DNA of 64,000 nt from Ancylobacter rudongensis (GCF_900100155.1 NZ_FMTP01000001.1:992001-1056000), one strand, 5' to 3'; positions 16,056 through 25,055 are shown, numbered from the stretch's first letter. Numbers and translations: made by a program. Notes: a model not told the origin generated them from the letters alone.

Positions 16056-18137
16056 ATGCGGCCCGACATCCTCAATTCCTATTTCGCCGAGATCACCGGC
16101 CTGCCCGGCATCGGCCCGAAGCTCGCCCGGCCGTTCAACCGCCTGCTCGGGCGGGAGGACGGCGCGCGGGTGCTCGATCTTCTGCTGCACCTGCCCGCCT
16201 CCACCATCGACCGACGGGCGCGCCCCACCCTGTCGGAGGTCGTGCCCGACACGGTGGTGACAGTGAAAATCCATGTCGACCGCCATGTCCCCACGCCCCC
16301 CGGTTCCCGCGCCCCCTATCGCGTCTATGGACACGACGCCACCGGCGACCTGACGCTCGCCTTCTTCAAGGCCGAGCGCAGCTGGATGGAGCGCCTTCTC
16401 CCGATTGGCGAGACGCGCTGGGTGTCGGGCACCGTGACGCTGTACGACGGCATGGCGCAGATGGTTCACCCCGACAGGGTCGTGGATGCCGCCGGCCTTG
16501 CCAGGCTGCCGCCGATCGAGCCGCTCTATCCCCTCGTCGAGGGGCTGGGCCAGGGCCATGTCCGACGCGCCATCGAGGCGGCACTGGCACAGGTGGGCGA
16601 TCTGCCGGAATGGCGGGCGGAGGCGCCCGACATCGGCTTCCTCGCCGCGCTGCGCAAGGTGCACCAGCCGCGCGACGCGCTGGATGCCAGCCCGCTCGGC
16701 CCGGCCTGGCAGCGCCTCGCCTATGACGAATTGCTCGCCGGCCAGCTCGCCCTCGCTTTGCTGAGGGCCAGCACGGTGAAGCAGGCCGGGCGGCCGAGCC
16801 TCGGCGACGGGGCGGTGTCGGCGCGCATCCTTGCCGCCCTGCCCTTTTCGCTCACCGGCTCGCAGACCGAGGCGCTCAAGGCCATCCGTGCCGATCTGGG
16901 GTCAGAGGACCGCATGCTGCGGCTGCTGCAGGGCGATGTCGGCTCCGGCAAAACCGTGGTGGCGCTGCTGGCGGCCGCCACCGTCATCGAGGCCGGCCGG
17001 CAGGCGGCCTTGATGGCGCCGACCGAAATCCTCGCCCGCCAGCACATGAAGACCATCGCCCCGCTGGCGGAGAAGGCGGGCCTCACCGTCGCCCTGCTCA
17101 CCGGCCGCGAGAAGGGCCGCGCCCGCGCCGAGCTGCTGGCCCGGCTCGCCGACGGCGCGGTCGACCTCGTCATCGGCACCCATGCGCTGTTCCAGGAAGG
17201 CGTCGACTTCCACGACCTCGCGCTGGCCATCGTCGACGAGCAGCACCGCTTCGGCGTGCATCAGCGCCTCGCCTTGGCGGCCAAGGGCGAGGCGGTGGAT
17301 GTGCTCGTGATGACCGCGACGCCGATCCCCCGCACGCTGGTGCTGACCTATTTCGGCGACATGGATTCCAGCGAATTGCGGGAGAAGCCGGCCGGTCGCC
17401 AGCCCATCGACACCCGCGCCATCCCCACCGACCGCATCGACGAGATTGTCGCCCGCCTCGGCCGGGCGCTGGAGGAAGGACGGCGCGCCTATTGGATCTG
17501 CCCGCTGGTCGAGGAATCGGAGACCTCCGACCTCGCCGCCGCGCAGGCACGCTTTGGCGAATTGCAGGCGCATTTCGGCGCCCGCGTCGGCCTCGTCCAC
17601 GGCAAGATGAAAGGCGCGGAGAAGGATGCGGCGATGGCCGCCTTCGCCGCCGGCGAGACCCAGCTTCTCGTCGCCACAACGGTGGTCGAGGTCGGCGTCG
17701 ATGTGCCCGAAGCCAGCATCATCGTGATCGAGCATGCGGAACGTTTCGGTCTGGCACAGCTTCACCAGCTGCGGGGCCGGGTCGGGCGCGGCTCGGAGGC
17801 TTCCACCTGCGTGCTGCTCTATCGCCGCCCGCTGGGCGAGATTGCCCGTCAGCGGCTGGAGGCGCTGCGGTCTTCCGAGGACGGGTTCTTCCTTGCCGAG
17901 CAGGATCTGAAACTGCGTGGCGAGGGTGATGTGCTCGGCACGCGGCAGAGCGGCTTTCCCGGCTTCCGGCTGGCGCGGCTCGACGTACACGGGGATTTGC
18001 TGGTTCAGGCGCGGGCGGAAGCACTTGCAGCAGTCCAGAACGATTCCGATCTTCAGGGCCCGCGTGGCGCGGCGCTGCGGCTGTTGCTACATGTCTTCGA
18101 GCGCGACGTGGCGGTGAAGCTGCTCAGCGCGGGATAA
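16056..18137 (+). CDS. recG: ATP-dependent DNA helicase RecG
   Basis: Branched-DNA helicase of 693 residues that remodels stalled forks and Holliday junctions. It has the N-terminal wedge (OB) domain, with LPGIGPKLARPFNRLLG near residue 15, then helicase motifs: Walker A GDVGSGKTVVALLA, the RecG-specific VDEQHRFGVHQR box, TATPIPRTL and QLRGRVGRG. The C-terminal LKLRGEGDVLGTRQSG is also characteristic. Length is normal. The ATG at 16056 matches the conserved N-terminus; the frame stays open upstream to 15417 but that part runs antisense to sdhE and mfd. Divergent from sdhE. Confidence 0.96.
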   Translation: MRPDILNSYFAEITGLPGIGPKLARPFNRLLGREDGARVLDLLLHLPASTIDRRARPTLSEVVPDTVVTVKIHVDRHVPTPPGSRAPYRVYGHDATGDLTLAFFKAERSWMERLLPIGETRWVSGTVTLYDGMAQMVHPDRVVDAAGLARLPPIEPLYPLVEGLGQGHVRRAIEAALAQVGDLPEWRAEAPDIGFLAALRKVHQPRDALDASPLGPAWQRLAYDELLAGQLALALLRASTVKQAGRPSLGDGAVSARILAALPFSLTGSQTEALKAIRADLGSEDRMLRLLQGDVGSGKTVVALLAAATVIEAGRQAALMAPTEILARQHMKTIAPLAEKAGLTVALLTGREKGRARAELLARLADGAVDLVIGTHALFQEGVDFHDLALAIVDEQHRFGVHQRLALAAKGEAVDVLVMTATPIPRTLVLTYFGDMDSSELREKPAGRQPIDTRAIPTDRIDEIVARLGRALEEGRRAYWICPLVEESETSDLAAAQARFGELQAHFGARVGLVHGKMKGAEKDAAMAAFAAGETQLLVATTVVEVGVDVPEASIIVIEHAERFGLAQLHQLRGRVGRGSEASTCVLLYRRPLGEIARQRLEALRSSEDGFFLAEQDLKLRGEGDVLGTRQSGFPGFRLARLDVHGDLLVQARAEALAAVQNDSDLQGPRGAALRLLLHVFERDVAVKLLSAG

Positions 18138-18177
18138 TGACTACAGGTTGAGGAACGAACGACTTGGCGATGCGGTG

Positions 18178-18585
18178 ATGCACCCCTGCATGACGGAGCA
18201 AGAGCAAAAGACATCTTCCCTTGCGGCACCTGTGCGCTGGGCGATGTTTGCCCTTGCCTGGGTGTGCGTCGGGCTGGGCATTGTCGGCATCGTCACGCCT
18301 GTCATGCCCGGCACCGTGTTCCTCATCCTCGCCGCCTGGCTGTTCACCCGCTCCTCGCCGCGCTTCGAGCGCTGGCTGCTCACCCATCCCCGCCTCGGCC
18401 CCTCGGTGGTGGCGTGGCGGGCGAGCGGGGTGGTGCCGCGCTGGGCCCAATTCACTGCCGCTGCCAGCATGGCCGGCAGCTTCGCGCTGCTGGTGTTCAT
18501 CGGCCTGCCCATTCCGGTGCTGGCGATAATTGGGGCGATCTTCGTCGGAGTGTCGGCCTATCTGCTGACCCGGCCAACCGCATGA
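18178..18585 (+). CDS. YbaN/DUF454 family inner-membrane protein
   Basis: Protein of about 135 residues with the DUF454 signature: LGIVGIVTPVMPGTVFLILA, then WLFTRSSPRFERWLLTHPRLG and two C-terminal membrane spans. Its function is unknown in all species. The start is uncertain: ATG at 18178 or 18190 are both plausible and neither has a clear ribosome site. The stop overlaps the mobA start by 4 bp (ATGA), so the two genes are translationally coupled; whether that reflects a link to molybdenum cofactor is unknown. Confidence 0.85.
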   Translation: MHPCMTEQEQKTSSLAAPVRWAMFALAWVCVGLGIVGIVTPVMPGTVFLILAAWLFTRSSPRFERWLLTHPRLGPSVVAWRASGVVPRWAQFTAAASMAGSFALLVFIGLPIPVLAIIGAIFVGVSAYLLTRPTA

Positions 18586-19199
18586 TTTCCGCCGCGCCGG
18601 CCGGCCTCATCCTTGCCGGCGGCCTGTCGCGGCGCATGGGCGGCGGCGACAAGGGCCTTCTCAGGCTCGGCGGCGAGACCATCCTCGCGCGCATTGCCAA
18701 CAGGCTCGCCCCGCAGGTCTCCCCGCTCTTGCTGAACGCCAACGGCCCGGCGGAGCGGTTCGGGCTTGCCTTGCCTGTGGTGCCGGACACGCTGCCCAAT
18801 CATCCCGGCCCGCTCGCCGGCATCCTCGCCGGCCTCGACCATCTCGCGCGCACCGCGCCGGCAACCCGATTTCTGCTGACCGTGCCGGGCGACTGCCCTT
18901 TTCTCCCCCGCGACCTCACCGCGCGGCTGGCGGCGGCAGCGGGCGAGACGGGCGCCGCCTATGCCGTCTCCGGCGGGCGGGAGCATCCGGTGGTCGGCCT
19001 GTGGCCGCTGGCCTCCCGGGACGCCTTGCGCCGCCTGCTGGTGGAGGAGGACGAGCGCCGGATGATGCGCTGGGCCCGGCACATCGGCGCCGCGCCGGTC
19101 GAGTGGCCGCAGGCGCCGGTCGATCCGTTCCTGAACCTCAACACGCCTGAGGACCTTATCGCGGCCGAGCGCCTGCTCGCCGCCTATCCCGCGCTCTGA
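18582..19199 (+). CDS. mobA: Molybdenum cofactor guanylyltransferase MobA
   Basis: Transfers GMP from GTP to molybdopterin, making the guanine-dinucleotide form used by DMSO-reductase-family enzymes. The 205-residue protein begins with the nucleotidyltransferase signature LILAGGLSRRMGGGDKGLLR, followed by FLLTVPGDCPFLPRDL and the late NLNTPEDL motif. The start overlaps the DUF454 stop (ATGA). Its last 16 bp overlap, tail to tail, the end of mobB on the opposite strand, so the usual mobAB operon is rearranged into a convergent pair. Confidence 0.95.
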   Translation: MISAAPAGLILAGGLSRRMGGGDKGLLRLGGETILARIANRLAPQVSPLLLNANGPAERFGLALPVVPDTLPNHPGPLAGILAGLDHLARTAPATRFLLTVPGDCPFLPRDLTARLAAAAGETGAAYAVSGGREHPVVGLWPLASRDALRRLLVEEDERRMMRWARHIGAAPVEWPQAPVDPFLNLNTPEDLIAAERLLAAYPAL

Positions 19200-19720
19200 T
19201 CCGCCGGCCGCCAGGCGATGCCGGCGACCGGGGCGGCATGCTGGTCGGCGAAATCGGCGATGGCCTCGATATCGGCGAGGTCGATCACCGGGCGCGGGCA
19301 GCCCGGCACCACCCGGTCGCAGGCGAGGCCGACGATGAACGGATCATCGGGATAGAGGAACGGCTTGCCGACCTCGACCCGGTGAATCTCGATCTTGGGG
19401 TGGCGGTCATGCTTGAAGCCTTCCACCAGCACGAGATCGACCGGCGACAGCCGGGCGACGAGTTCCGGCAGATCGGGCTCGGGAGCGCCGCGCAATTCAT
19501 GCATCAGCGCCCAGCGATTGGCCGAGGAGATCAGCACCTCGCTGGCCCCGACCGTGCGGTGGGTGTGCGAATCCTTGCCCGGCTTGTCGACGTCGAAATT
19601 GTGATGGGCGTGCTTCACCGTGGAGACGCGGTGCCCGCGCGCCACCAGCACGGGAATCAGCCGCGCCAGCAGCGTGGTCTTGCCCGCACCGCTCCACCCC
19701 GCGAATCCGATCAGCCGCAT
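19184..19720 (-). CDS. mobB: Molybdopterin-guanine dinucleotide biosynthesis accessory protein MobB
   Basis: GTP-binding accessory protein of 178 residues that assists MobA. Walker A GWSGAGKTTLLARL is at the N-terminus, followed by STVKHAHHNFDVDKPGKDS and SPVDLVLVEGFKHDRHPKIE, all typical of MobB. The start at ATG 19720 (MRLIGFAGWSG) fits homologues; an open upstream extension of 21 codons is not conserved. Encoded convergently with mobA. Confidence 0.93.
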   Translation of the reverse strand: MRLIGFAGWSGAGKTTLLARLIPVLVARGHRVSTVKHAHHNFDVDKPGKDSHTHRTVGASEVLISSANRWALMHELRGAPEPDLPELVARLSPVDLVLVEGFKHDRHPKIEIHRVEVGKPFLYPDDPFIVGLACDRVVPGCPRPVIDLADIEAIADFADQHAAPVAGIAWRPADQSAG

Positions 19721-19869
19721 GCACGCCCCCCTGCCCATTCCGCCACTGGCTTTGCCCGCACTTCGCGTCCCGCCGGCGGCCACGTCAAGCCGGGAGGCGG
19801 CATCGCCCGATCACGCTTTCCGCTTGCCCGCGCCGAGCCCGCGTCCTACCCCGGCGCGGGAGGTGTGCC

Positions 19870-20124
19870 ATGGACCACGACGACAGCCTGCAGCGGCTCG
19901 ACCTCAAGGGATTGAAGTGCCCGCTGCCGGCGCTGCATACGAGGCGGGCGCTGGCGCGCGCCCTGCCGGGGGCGGTCATCCTGGTCGAGTGCACCGACCC
20001 GATGGCGGCGATCGACATTCCCCACCTCGCCCACCAGGACGGCCATGTGCTGGAAGCGCAGGCGCAGGAGGCCGGCGTGCTCTCCTTCCGCATTCGCAGG
20101 GGCAGCGGAGGCGCGGGCGGCTAG
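19870..20124 (+). CDS. TusA-like sulfurtransferase (SirA family)
   Basis: Small protein of 84 residues with the TusA fold. The active-site motif LDLKGLKCPLPALHTRRAL contains the CPxP cysteine that carries a persulfide in TusA. AVILVECTDPMAAIDIPHLA supplies the following beta-alpha unit. Ribosome site GGAGG lies 6 nt before the ATG. TusA-type proteins deliver sulfur for tRNA thiolation or for molybdenum cofactor; the location beside mobA/mobB favours the latter but does not prove it. It converges with the DUF2218 gene with a 2-bp gap. Confidence 0.88.
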   Translation: MDHDDSLQRLDLKGLKCPLPALHTRRALARALPGAVILVECTDPMAAIDIPHLAHQDGHVLEAQAQEAGVLSFRIRRGSGGAGG

Positions 20125-20126
20125 CG

Positions 20127-20417
20127 TCAGGCGTCGCGCCAGTCGAAGGACAGCGGCGCCTCGCGGAAGGCGAAGCGGTCGAGATGGCGGGCGACGACGC
20201 CCTTCATCTGCTCCAGCGTCTCCGCATCGGGCGCCGCGATCCCTACCGCGAGACCGTCCGGCACCGCCTCCATCGTGGCGACCGTTCCTTCGGAAAAGGT
20301 CACGACGCCCCGCTCGGCGGTGATGCTCACCTCCAGCTTGTGCGCCCAATGCTTGCAGAGCTGCTGCAGATAGCGGCTGGCGTGCGCGGTCGGCACAGTG
20401 GCGAGGGTGCTGGGCAT
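20127..20417 (-). CDS. DUF2218 family protein
   Basis: Cytoplasmic protein of 96 residues matching DUF2218: ASRYLQQLCKHWAHK at the N-terminus, a central VVTFSEGTVATM, and the C-terminal VVARHLDRFAFREAPLSFDW. Family members are often encoded near iron-uptake genes, but the function is not established and no such genes are here. The start at 20417 is supported by GAGG 6 nt upstream. Convergent with the TusA-like gene. Confidence 0.82.
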   Translation of the reverse strand: MPSTLATVPTAHASRYLQQLCKHWAHKLEVSITAERGVVTFSEGTVATMEAVPDGLAVGIAAPDAETLEQMKGVVARHLDRFAFREAPLSFDWRDA

Positions 20418-20496
20418 GGTGAGCCTCATCAATGGATGGCAAATCGGCGGCAAGCTGGTTTATCTAGCGGAGCCTTTTATGCTCCGGGATCACAGA

Positions 20497-21135
20497 ATGA
20501 AACGGCTGCGACGCCTGCTCACCCTTCTCGCTCTCATCGCACCGATCGTCCTCCTCACCGCACTGGCCGGCCACGCCAATCGGGCGCATGCGCCGCATCA
20601 CGGCCAGAGCGCCGCCGCGCCCCTGCCGGCCCGCGCCGATACCCATGTCTATCTGCTGCGCGGGCTATTTGGCGTGTTCTCGCAAGGACTTGACGCGCTG
20701 GAGCAGGAGCTGGCGGCGCAGGGTTATCACGCGGAGATCTATGGCTGGGACGAGGCGCAGCAGGTCATTGCCCTGATCGAGCAGCGCGAGCGTGACGGCC
20801 ATGAGGGCCCGACGATTCTCATCGGCCACTCCCTCGGCGCCAACGCCGTGATAACGGTCGCTAACGCCTTGCAAACGCAGGGTATTCCGGTCGATCTCGC
20901 GGTCACATTCGATGCCACGGCGCCCGATCCGGTGCCGCAGAATGTCGCGATTCTGATCAATTTCTGGGCGGCGGACGGCTTCGGCGTGCCGGTCACGGCG
21001 GTGCCCGGCTACACGGGTGACCTTGAGAATATCGACCTCTCCGGCCAGCCCGGCATCGACCATACGAGCATCGACTCGATGGATCAGTTCCACCAGAGCG
21101 TCATTGCGCGGCTGGAAAGCCTGACCGGAAACTAA
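20497..21135 (+). CDS. Exported or membrane-anchored alpha/beta-hydrolase (lipase-like)
   Basis: Protein of 212 residues with an N-terminal hydrophobic segment (LLTLLALIAPIVLLTALAGH) that could be a signal peptide or anchor. It is followed by a short alpha/beta-hydrolase domain starting THVYLLRGLFGVFSQGLDAL. The nucleophile elbow is GHSLGAN (GxSxG). An acidic residue is plausible in VTFDATAPDP and a histidine in GIDHTSIDS, giving a complete catalytic triad by inference. The substrate is unknown. The ATG at 20479 is an alternative start. Its end forms an imperfect hairpin shared with the convergent gene at 21173. Confidence 0.72.
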   Translation: MKRLRRLLTLLALIAPIVLLTALAGHANRAHAPHHGQSAAAPLPARADTHVYLLRGLFGVFSQGLDALEQELAAQGYHAEIYGWDEAQQVIALIEQRERDGHEGPTILIGHSLGANAVITVANALQTQGIPVDLAVTFDATAPDPVPQNVAILINFWAADGFGVPVTAVPGYTGDLENIDLSGQPGIDHTSIDSMDQFHQSVIARLESLTGN

Positions 21136-21136
21136 G

Positions 21137-21166
21137 GCGCCGACCCTCTAAAACGAGAGCCGGCGC
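21137..21166. terminator. Imperfect bidirectional hairpin between convergent genes
   Basis: GCGCCG (21137-21142) and CGGCGC (21161-21166), extended inward by CCTC/GAG pairing with mismatches, enclose TAAAAC. It lies in the 37-bp gap between two convergent stop codons, as a shared terminator would, but it lacks a clear U-tract. Confidence 0.4.
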
Positions 21167-21172
21167 AAGGGC

Positions 21173-21658
21173 TTACTTCAGGGCGGCGTCGACCGCGCCA
21201 CGCACCCAGGCTTCCGGCGACACCTTGGCGGCGGCGGCCTTGGCGTTGATATCGTTGAGAATCGACGGCGGGAAGGCGACGTCGAGGATCACCGCATCGG
21301 CGCTGTCGAGCGCATAGACCGTGCGGGTGACGCGCGACGCGAAGGTCGCGAGCTTCTCGGTCTTGGCCGCATCGCTCAGCCCGCCCTGCGCCGCAACCGA
21401 TGGGCAATAGGCGGTGATCACACCATCGATGATGAGCCCGGAGCCGATCCCCTTGGCACGCAGCGAATCGACCGCCGCGTCCAGCGCGTCCGGCGCGTCG
21501 AGGCCATCGCCGGCCGGCAGCGCCGCCTTGATGGTGGCGGCCTGCGACGCTTCGAGCGTGCTCTTGGGGCATTCGAAGGCGCCGGCCGCCAGTGCCGGCT
21601 GGGCGCCGCAGAGAGCAAGGGCGAAGGCCGTGGCCGGAATGAACTTTGCGTATGACAT
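21173..21658 (-). CDS. Small exported protein of unknown function
   Basis: 161-residue protein with a Sec signal peptide (FIPATAFALALCGAQPALAAG). The mature part is mostly helical and Ala-rich and has two cysteines (FECPKS and TAYCPS) that could form one disulfide. I do not recognise a family. The start at 21658 is chosen because the longer open frame (to 21742) runs through the tRNA-Lys gene. It is the only protein gene between tRNA-Lys and the convergent hydrolase. SPEAWVRGAVDAALK at the C-terminus resembles helical ends seen in many hyphomicrobial exported proteins but gives no function. Confidence 0.7.
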   Translation of the reverse strand: MSYAKFIPATAFALALCGAQPALAAGAFECPKSTLEASQAATIKAALPAGDGLDAPDALDAAVDSLRAKGIGSGLIIDGVITAYCPSVAAQGGLSDAAKTEKLATFASRVTRTVYALDSADAVILDVAFPPSILNDINAKAAAAKVSPEAWVRGAVDAALK

Positions 21659-21706
21659 CTCAACACCCGCTGCTGAAAACCGCTTCAGGAACAACGCCTT
21701 TGCGCG

Positions 21707-21783
21707 TGGTGAGCCCGCTGGGACTCGAACCCAGGACCTCATGATTAAAAGTCACGCGCTCTAACCAGCTGAGCTACGGGCCC
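21707..21783 (-). tRNA. tRNA-Lys (anticodon TTT)
   Basis: Cloverleaf on the minus strand: acceptor GGGCCCG paired with CGGGCTC (one G-U), D-arm GCTC/GAGC, anticodon loop CTTTTAA with TTT, T-arm CTGGG-TTCGAGT-CCCAG, discriminator A and an encoded CCA (21707-21709). Confidence 0.97.
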
Positions 21784-22013
21784 CCACGGGATGGGGCTTA
21801 AGGGTTTCGGTCGGCGAAGGCAAGACTCAGTGGCCACTCATGCGCGCGGTTTCCAGAAGCCAGCCGACGCCACAACGCCGCATTTTTGATTGCGCGGATG
21901 CAATATCGCTCCGTCTAACATGCCGCTTCCGCAACATCACCGGCGGCCCTAGCTTCACGCCACGATTTCCGGCGGGCCGCAAGCTCCGCCACCTGAACCG
22001 AGGAGTGAGGAAC

Positions 22014-22613
22014 ATGGCGAAAGTCCTGGTACTTTATTATTCGACCTATGGTCACATCGAAGCGATGGCCGAAGCCGTTGCCCAGGGTGCCCGCGAGGCG
22101 GGCGCCGACGTGGCGGTGAAGCGGGTGCCGGAAACGGTTCCCGAGGAGATTGCCAAGGCTGGCCATTTCAAGCTCGACCAGACGGCGCCGATCGCCACTG
22201 TCGACGAGCTGAAGGACTATGACGCCATCATCTTTGGCGCCCCGACTCGCTTCGGCACGGTGGCCTCGCAGATGCGCAGCTTCATCGACCAGACGGGCGG
22301 TCTGTGGTTCACCGGCGCGCTGGTCGGCAAGGTCGGCTCGGTCTTCACCTCCTCCGCCACCCAGCATGGCGGGCAGGAATCGACGATTCTCGGTTTCCTG
22401 CCGACCCTGCTGCATCACGGCATGGTGGTGGTCGGCCTACCCTATGCCTTCCAGGGCCAGATGGGCGTGGACGAGATCAAGGGCGGCTCGCCCTATGGCG
22501 CCGCCACCATCACCGATGGCGATGGCTCGCGCATGCCGTCCGAGGTCGAACTCGCCGGCGCCCGCTTCCAGGGTAAGCATGTCGCCACCCTCACCGGCAA
22601 ACTGGCGGCGTGA
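22014..22613 (+). CDS. wrbA: NAD(P)H:quinone oxidoreductase, type IV (WrbA)
   Basis: FMN-dependent two-electron quinone reductase of 199 residues. The flavodoxin FMN loop [14 protein letters not shown] is at the N-terminus. [17 protein letters not shown], the [20 protein letters not shown] strand and the [14 protein letters not shown] segment are hallmark WrbA sequences. The start is at 22014 (GAGG just upstream in GAGTGAGGAAC); the open frame reaching back to 21840 is not conserved. Monocistronic, followed by a hairpin. WrbA proteins counter quinone stress. Confidence 0.96.
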   Translation: MAKVLVLYYSTYGHIEAMAEAVAQGAREAGADVAVKRVPETVPEEIAKAGHFKLDQTAPIATVDELKDYDAIIFGAPTRFGTVASQMRSFIDQTGGLWFTGALVGKVGSVFTSSATQHGGQESTILGFLPTLLHHGMVVVGLPYAFQGQMGVDEIKGGSPYGAATITDGDGSRMPSEVELAGARFQGKHVATLTGKLAA

Positions 22614-22625
22614 TCGCATAAGCAA

Positions 22626-22656
22626 GCGCATGCCCGGGCCCGTCCCGGGCATGCGC
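22626..22656 (+). terminator. Hairpin after wrbA
   Basis: Perfect 13-bp arms GCGCATGCCCGGG (22626-22638) and CCCGGGCATGCGC (22644-22656) with a 5-nt loop start 13 bp after the wrbA stop. The stem is strong but is followed by TCTCATGCC rather than a U-run, so intrinsic termination is likely but not certain. Confidence 0.55.
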
Positions 22657-22665
22657 TCTCATGCC

Positions 22666-22702
22666 GTCATCCCGGTCGAAGCGATGCGCAGAGCCGGGAT
22701 CG
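22666..22702. repeat. GTCATCCCGG palindromic repeat unit
   Basis: GTCATCCCGG (22666-22675) is inverted as CCGGGATCGG after 18 nt, with the same outer boundary as the units at 11879-12022, 24997 and 35691. It lies between wrbA and tgt. Confidence 0.5.
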
Positions 22703-22740
22703 GCCCACGGCCGTCCAAGATGATGGCAGGTGAAACGGCT

Positions 22741-23895
22741 TCACCGCGCGGCAATGTCCCCGCGTGCCCAGCCTTCCTTTACCTCGGCCTTGAACGCCTC
22801 GAACCGCCCCTCGGCAATGGCGGCGCGGATGCCGGCCATCAGGCTTTGGTAATAGGCGAGGTTCACCCAGGTGAGCAGCATGGAACCCAGCATCTCGTCG
22901 CAGCGCACGAGGTGGTGGAGATAGGCACGGGAATAGTCGCGCGCCGCCGGGCAGTCGCTTGTCTCGTCCAGCGGGCGAGGATCCTCCGCATGGCGGGCGT
23001 TCTTCAGGTTGATCTTGCCGAAGCGGGTGAAGGCCTGCGCGTGGCGGCCGGCGCGGGTCGGCATCACGCAGTCGAACATGTCGACACCGCGCGCCACGCT
23101 CTCGATCAAATCGTCCGGCGTGCCGACCCCCATGAGGTAACGCGGCTTGCCCGCCGGGAGGATCGGTGTCACCACCTCCAGCATCGCCAGCATCACCTCC
23201 TGCGGCTCGCCGACGGCGAGGCCGCCGATGGAATAGCCGGGAAAGTCGATATCGATGAGGCCGCGCGCGGATTCTGTCCGCAGTTCCGCATCGTCGCCGC
23301 CCTGAACGATGCCGAACAGCGCCCGGCCCTTCGGCTGGGCCTCGAACGCCTTCTTCGAACGCTCCGCCCAGCGCAACGACAGGCGCAGCGCCCGGGCGAT
23401 TTCATCCTGGCTGGCGGGCAGGCGCACGCACTCATCCAGCTGCATCTGGATATCGGCGCCGAGCAGGCCCTGAATTTCGATTGAGCGCTCCGGCGTCAGT
23501 TCGTGATAGGCGCCATCGATGTGGGAGCGGAAGGTCACGCCCTTCTCGCTCATCTTGCGCAGGCTCGCGAGCGACATCACCTGGAAGCCGCCGGAATCGG
23601 TCAGGATCGGGTGCGGCCAGCGCATCAGCGTGTGCAAGCCTCCCAGCCGGGCCACCCGCTCGGCACCCGGGCGCAGCATCAGATGATAGGTGTTGCCAAG
23701 CAGGATATCGGCGCCAAGCTCGCGTACCTGCTCGGGATACATGCCCTTCACCGTACCGGCAGTGCCGACCGGCATGAAGGCGGGCGTGCGGATGACGCCG
23801 CGCGGGGTGACGACCTCGCCGAGGCGGGCCGCGCCGTCGGTGGCGTGCAGGCTGTAATGGAAATCGGTCTGTTCGCGAAAGTCGGGAGTGTTCAT
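22741..23895 (-). CDS. tgt: tRNA-guanine transglycosylase (queuine tRNA-ribosyltransferase)
   Basis: Exchanges the guanine at wobble position 34 of Asp/Asn/His/Tyr tRNAs for preQ1. The 384-residue protein keeps the catalytic core: [13 protein letters not shown] (Asp of the base-binding pocket), [17 protein letters not shown] and the nucleophile region [17 protein letters not shown]. The C-terminal zinc site is unusual: the CxCx2C cysteines appear as S313, C315, A318 and the His (THN motif) as V344, so three of the four usual ligands are missing. The start at 23895 overlaps the queA stop by 4 bp. Last gene of the coaD-queA-tgt run. Confidence 0.95.
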   Translation of the reverse strand: MNTPDFREQTDFHYSLHATDGAARLGEVVTPRGVIRTPAFMPVGTAGTVKGMYPEQVRELGADILLGNTYHLMLRPGAERVARLGGLHTLMRWPHPILTDSGGFQVMSLASLRKMSEKGVTFRSHIDGAYHELTPERSIEIQGLLGADIQMQLDECVRLPASQDEIARALRLSLRWAERSKKAFEAQPKGRALFGIVQGGDDAELRTESARGLIDIDFPGYSIGGLAVGEPQEVMLAMLEVVTPILPAGKPRYLMGVGTPDDLIESVARGVDMFDCVMPTRAGRHAQAFTRFGKINLKNARHAEDPRPLDETSDCPAARDYSRAYLHHLVRCDEMLGSMLLTWVNLAYYQSLMAGIRAAIAEGRFEAFKAEVKEGWARGDIAAR

Positions 23896-24977
23896 GGCCG
23901 GGCTTGTGGCAGCAAAAGGCAGGCATCGCCATAGGAATAGAAGCGGTAGCCGCTGGCGATGGCGTGGGCATAGGCGCCCTTCTGGGTGTCGTGGCCGACA
24001 AAGGCCGCCACCAGCATCACCAGCGTCGAGCGCGGCAGGTGGAAATTGGTAAGCATCCCGTCGATGAAGCGGAAGCGCGTTCCGGGGGTGATGAAGATGT
24101 CGGTCTCGCCGCGCCACGCGCTGAGCCGCCCGTCTCCCGATGCCGCGCTCTCGATGAGGCGCGTCGCCGTGGTGCCGACGGTCACGACCTTGCCGCCGCG
24201 CGCCTTCACCGCGTTCAGCGACGCCGCCGCCTCGGGCGAGACCTCGCCCCATTCGGCATGCATGCGGTGGTCTTGCGTGTCGTCGGCCTTCACCGGCAGG
24301 AAGGTGCCGGCGCCGACATGGAGCGTCACCCGGTGGGTCTCGACCCCGCGCGCGGCGAGCCGCGCGATCAGCTCCGGCGTGAAATGCAGCCCGGCCGTGG
24401 GTGCGGCGACCGACCCCTCATGGGCGGCGAACATGGTCTGGTAGTCCGCGCGGTCCTGCGCGTCGTCCGCGCGCTTGGCGGCGATATAGGGTGGCAGCGG
24501 AATGTGGCCGATGGCGGCGATGGCGGAATCGAGCGCCGGGCCGGCGGCCGCGAAGCGTAGTGTCACCTCACCGCCCTCGCCTTTCCCCTCGACGCGAGCG
24601 GCGAGGACCGCCCCGCCATTGGGGGAAGCGAATTCGATGGTGTCGCCCGGCGCCAGCCGCTTGCCGGGGCGGGCCAGCGCTAGCCAAGCATCGGGGCCGA
24701 GCCTTTTGTGCAGCATGGCCTCGACCTTTACGCCCTCACCCTGCGACGAGCTGCGTCGGCGGATGCCGTCGAGGCGGGCGGGGAAGACGCGCGTGTCGTT
24801 GACGACGAGCGCATCGCCCGGCGCCAACAGCTCGGGAAGGTCGCGCACCTGCGCGTCGGTCAGCTCGGGCACGGAACCGGGGCGCACGACGAGCATACGC
24901 GCCGCGTCGCGCGGCGAGACGGGTCGGAGCGCGATGCGCTCGGGCGGCAGATCGAAGTCGAACAGGTCGACGCGCAT
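23892..24977 (-). CDS. queA: tRNA preQ1(34) S-adenosylmethionine ribosyltransferase-isomerase QueA
   Basis: Transfers and isomerises the ribosyl group of SAM onto preQ1 in tRNA, giving epoxyqueuosine, the step after Tgt. The 361-residue protein begins [19 protein letters not shown] and has [30 protein letters not shown], the [11 protein letters not shown] strand and the C-terminal [19 protein letters not shown] motif. tgt starts within its last 4 bp, so the two queuosine enzymes are translationally coupled. Confidence 0.97.
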   Translation of the reverse strand: MRVDLFDFDLPPERIALRPVSPRDAARMLVVRPGSVPELTDAQVRDLPELLAPGDALVVNDTRVFPARLDGIRRRSSSQGEGVKVEAMLHKRLGPDAWLALARPGKRLAPGDTIEFASPNGGAVLAARVEGKGEGGEVTLRFAAAGPALDSAIAAIGHIPLPPYIAAKRADDAQDRADYQTMFAAHEGSVAAPTAGLHFTPELIARLAARGVETHRVTLHVGAGTFLPVKADDTQDHRMHAEWGEVSPEAAASLNAVKARGGKVVTVGTTATRLIESAASGDGRLSAWRGETDIFITPGTRFRFIDGMLTNFHLPRSTLVMLVAAFVGHDTQKGAYAHAIASGYRFYSYGDACLLLPQARP

Positions 24978-24996
24978 GCGACTAAGCCTGAAATAG

Positions 24997-25033
24997 CGAT
25001 CCCGGCGCGCGCCTAGGCGCGGCCGGGATGACG
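24997..25033. repeat. Inverted CGATCCCGG repeat unit
   Basis: GATCCCGGC at 24998-25006 is inverted as GCCGGGATGAC ending near 25032, with a short GC-rich centre. It is the same family as the units at 11879-12022, 22666 and 35691, here in opposite orientation. It occupies most of the 78 bp between the cyclophilin gene and queA and may separate their expression. Confidence 0.55.
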
Positions 25034-25055
25034 CAGGATCTCAACGTGAAGGCGA

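Noticed and set aside
21659-21742. Upstream extension of the exported protein gene starting at 21742.
   Set aside because: That frame passes through the 3' half of tRNA-Lys and would remove the signal peptide from the N-terminus; the ATG at 21658 is better.
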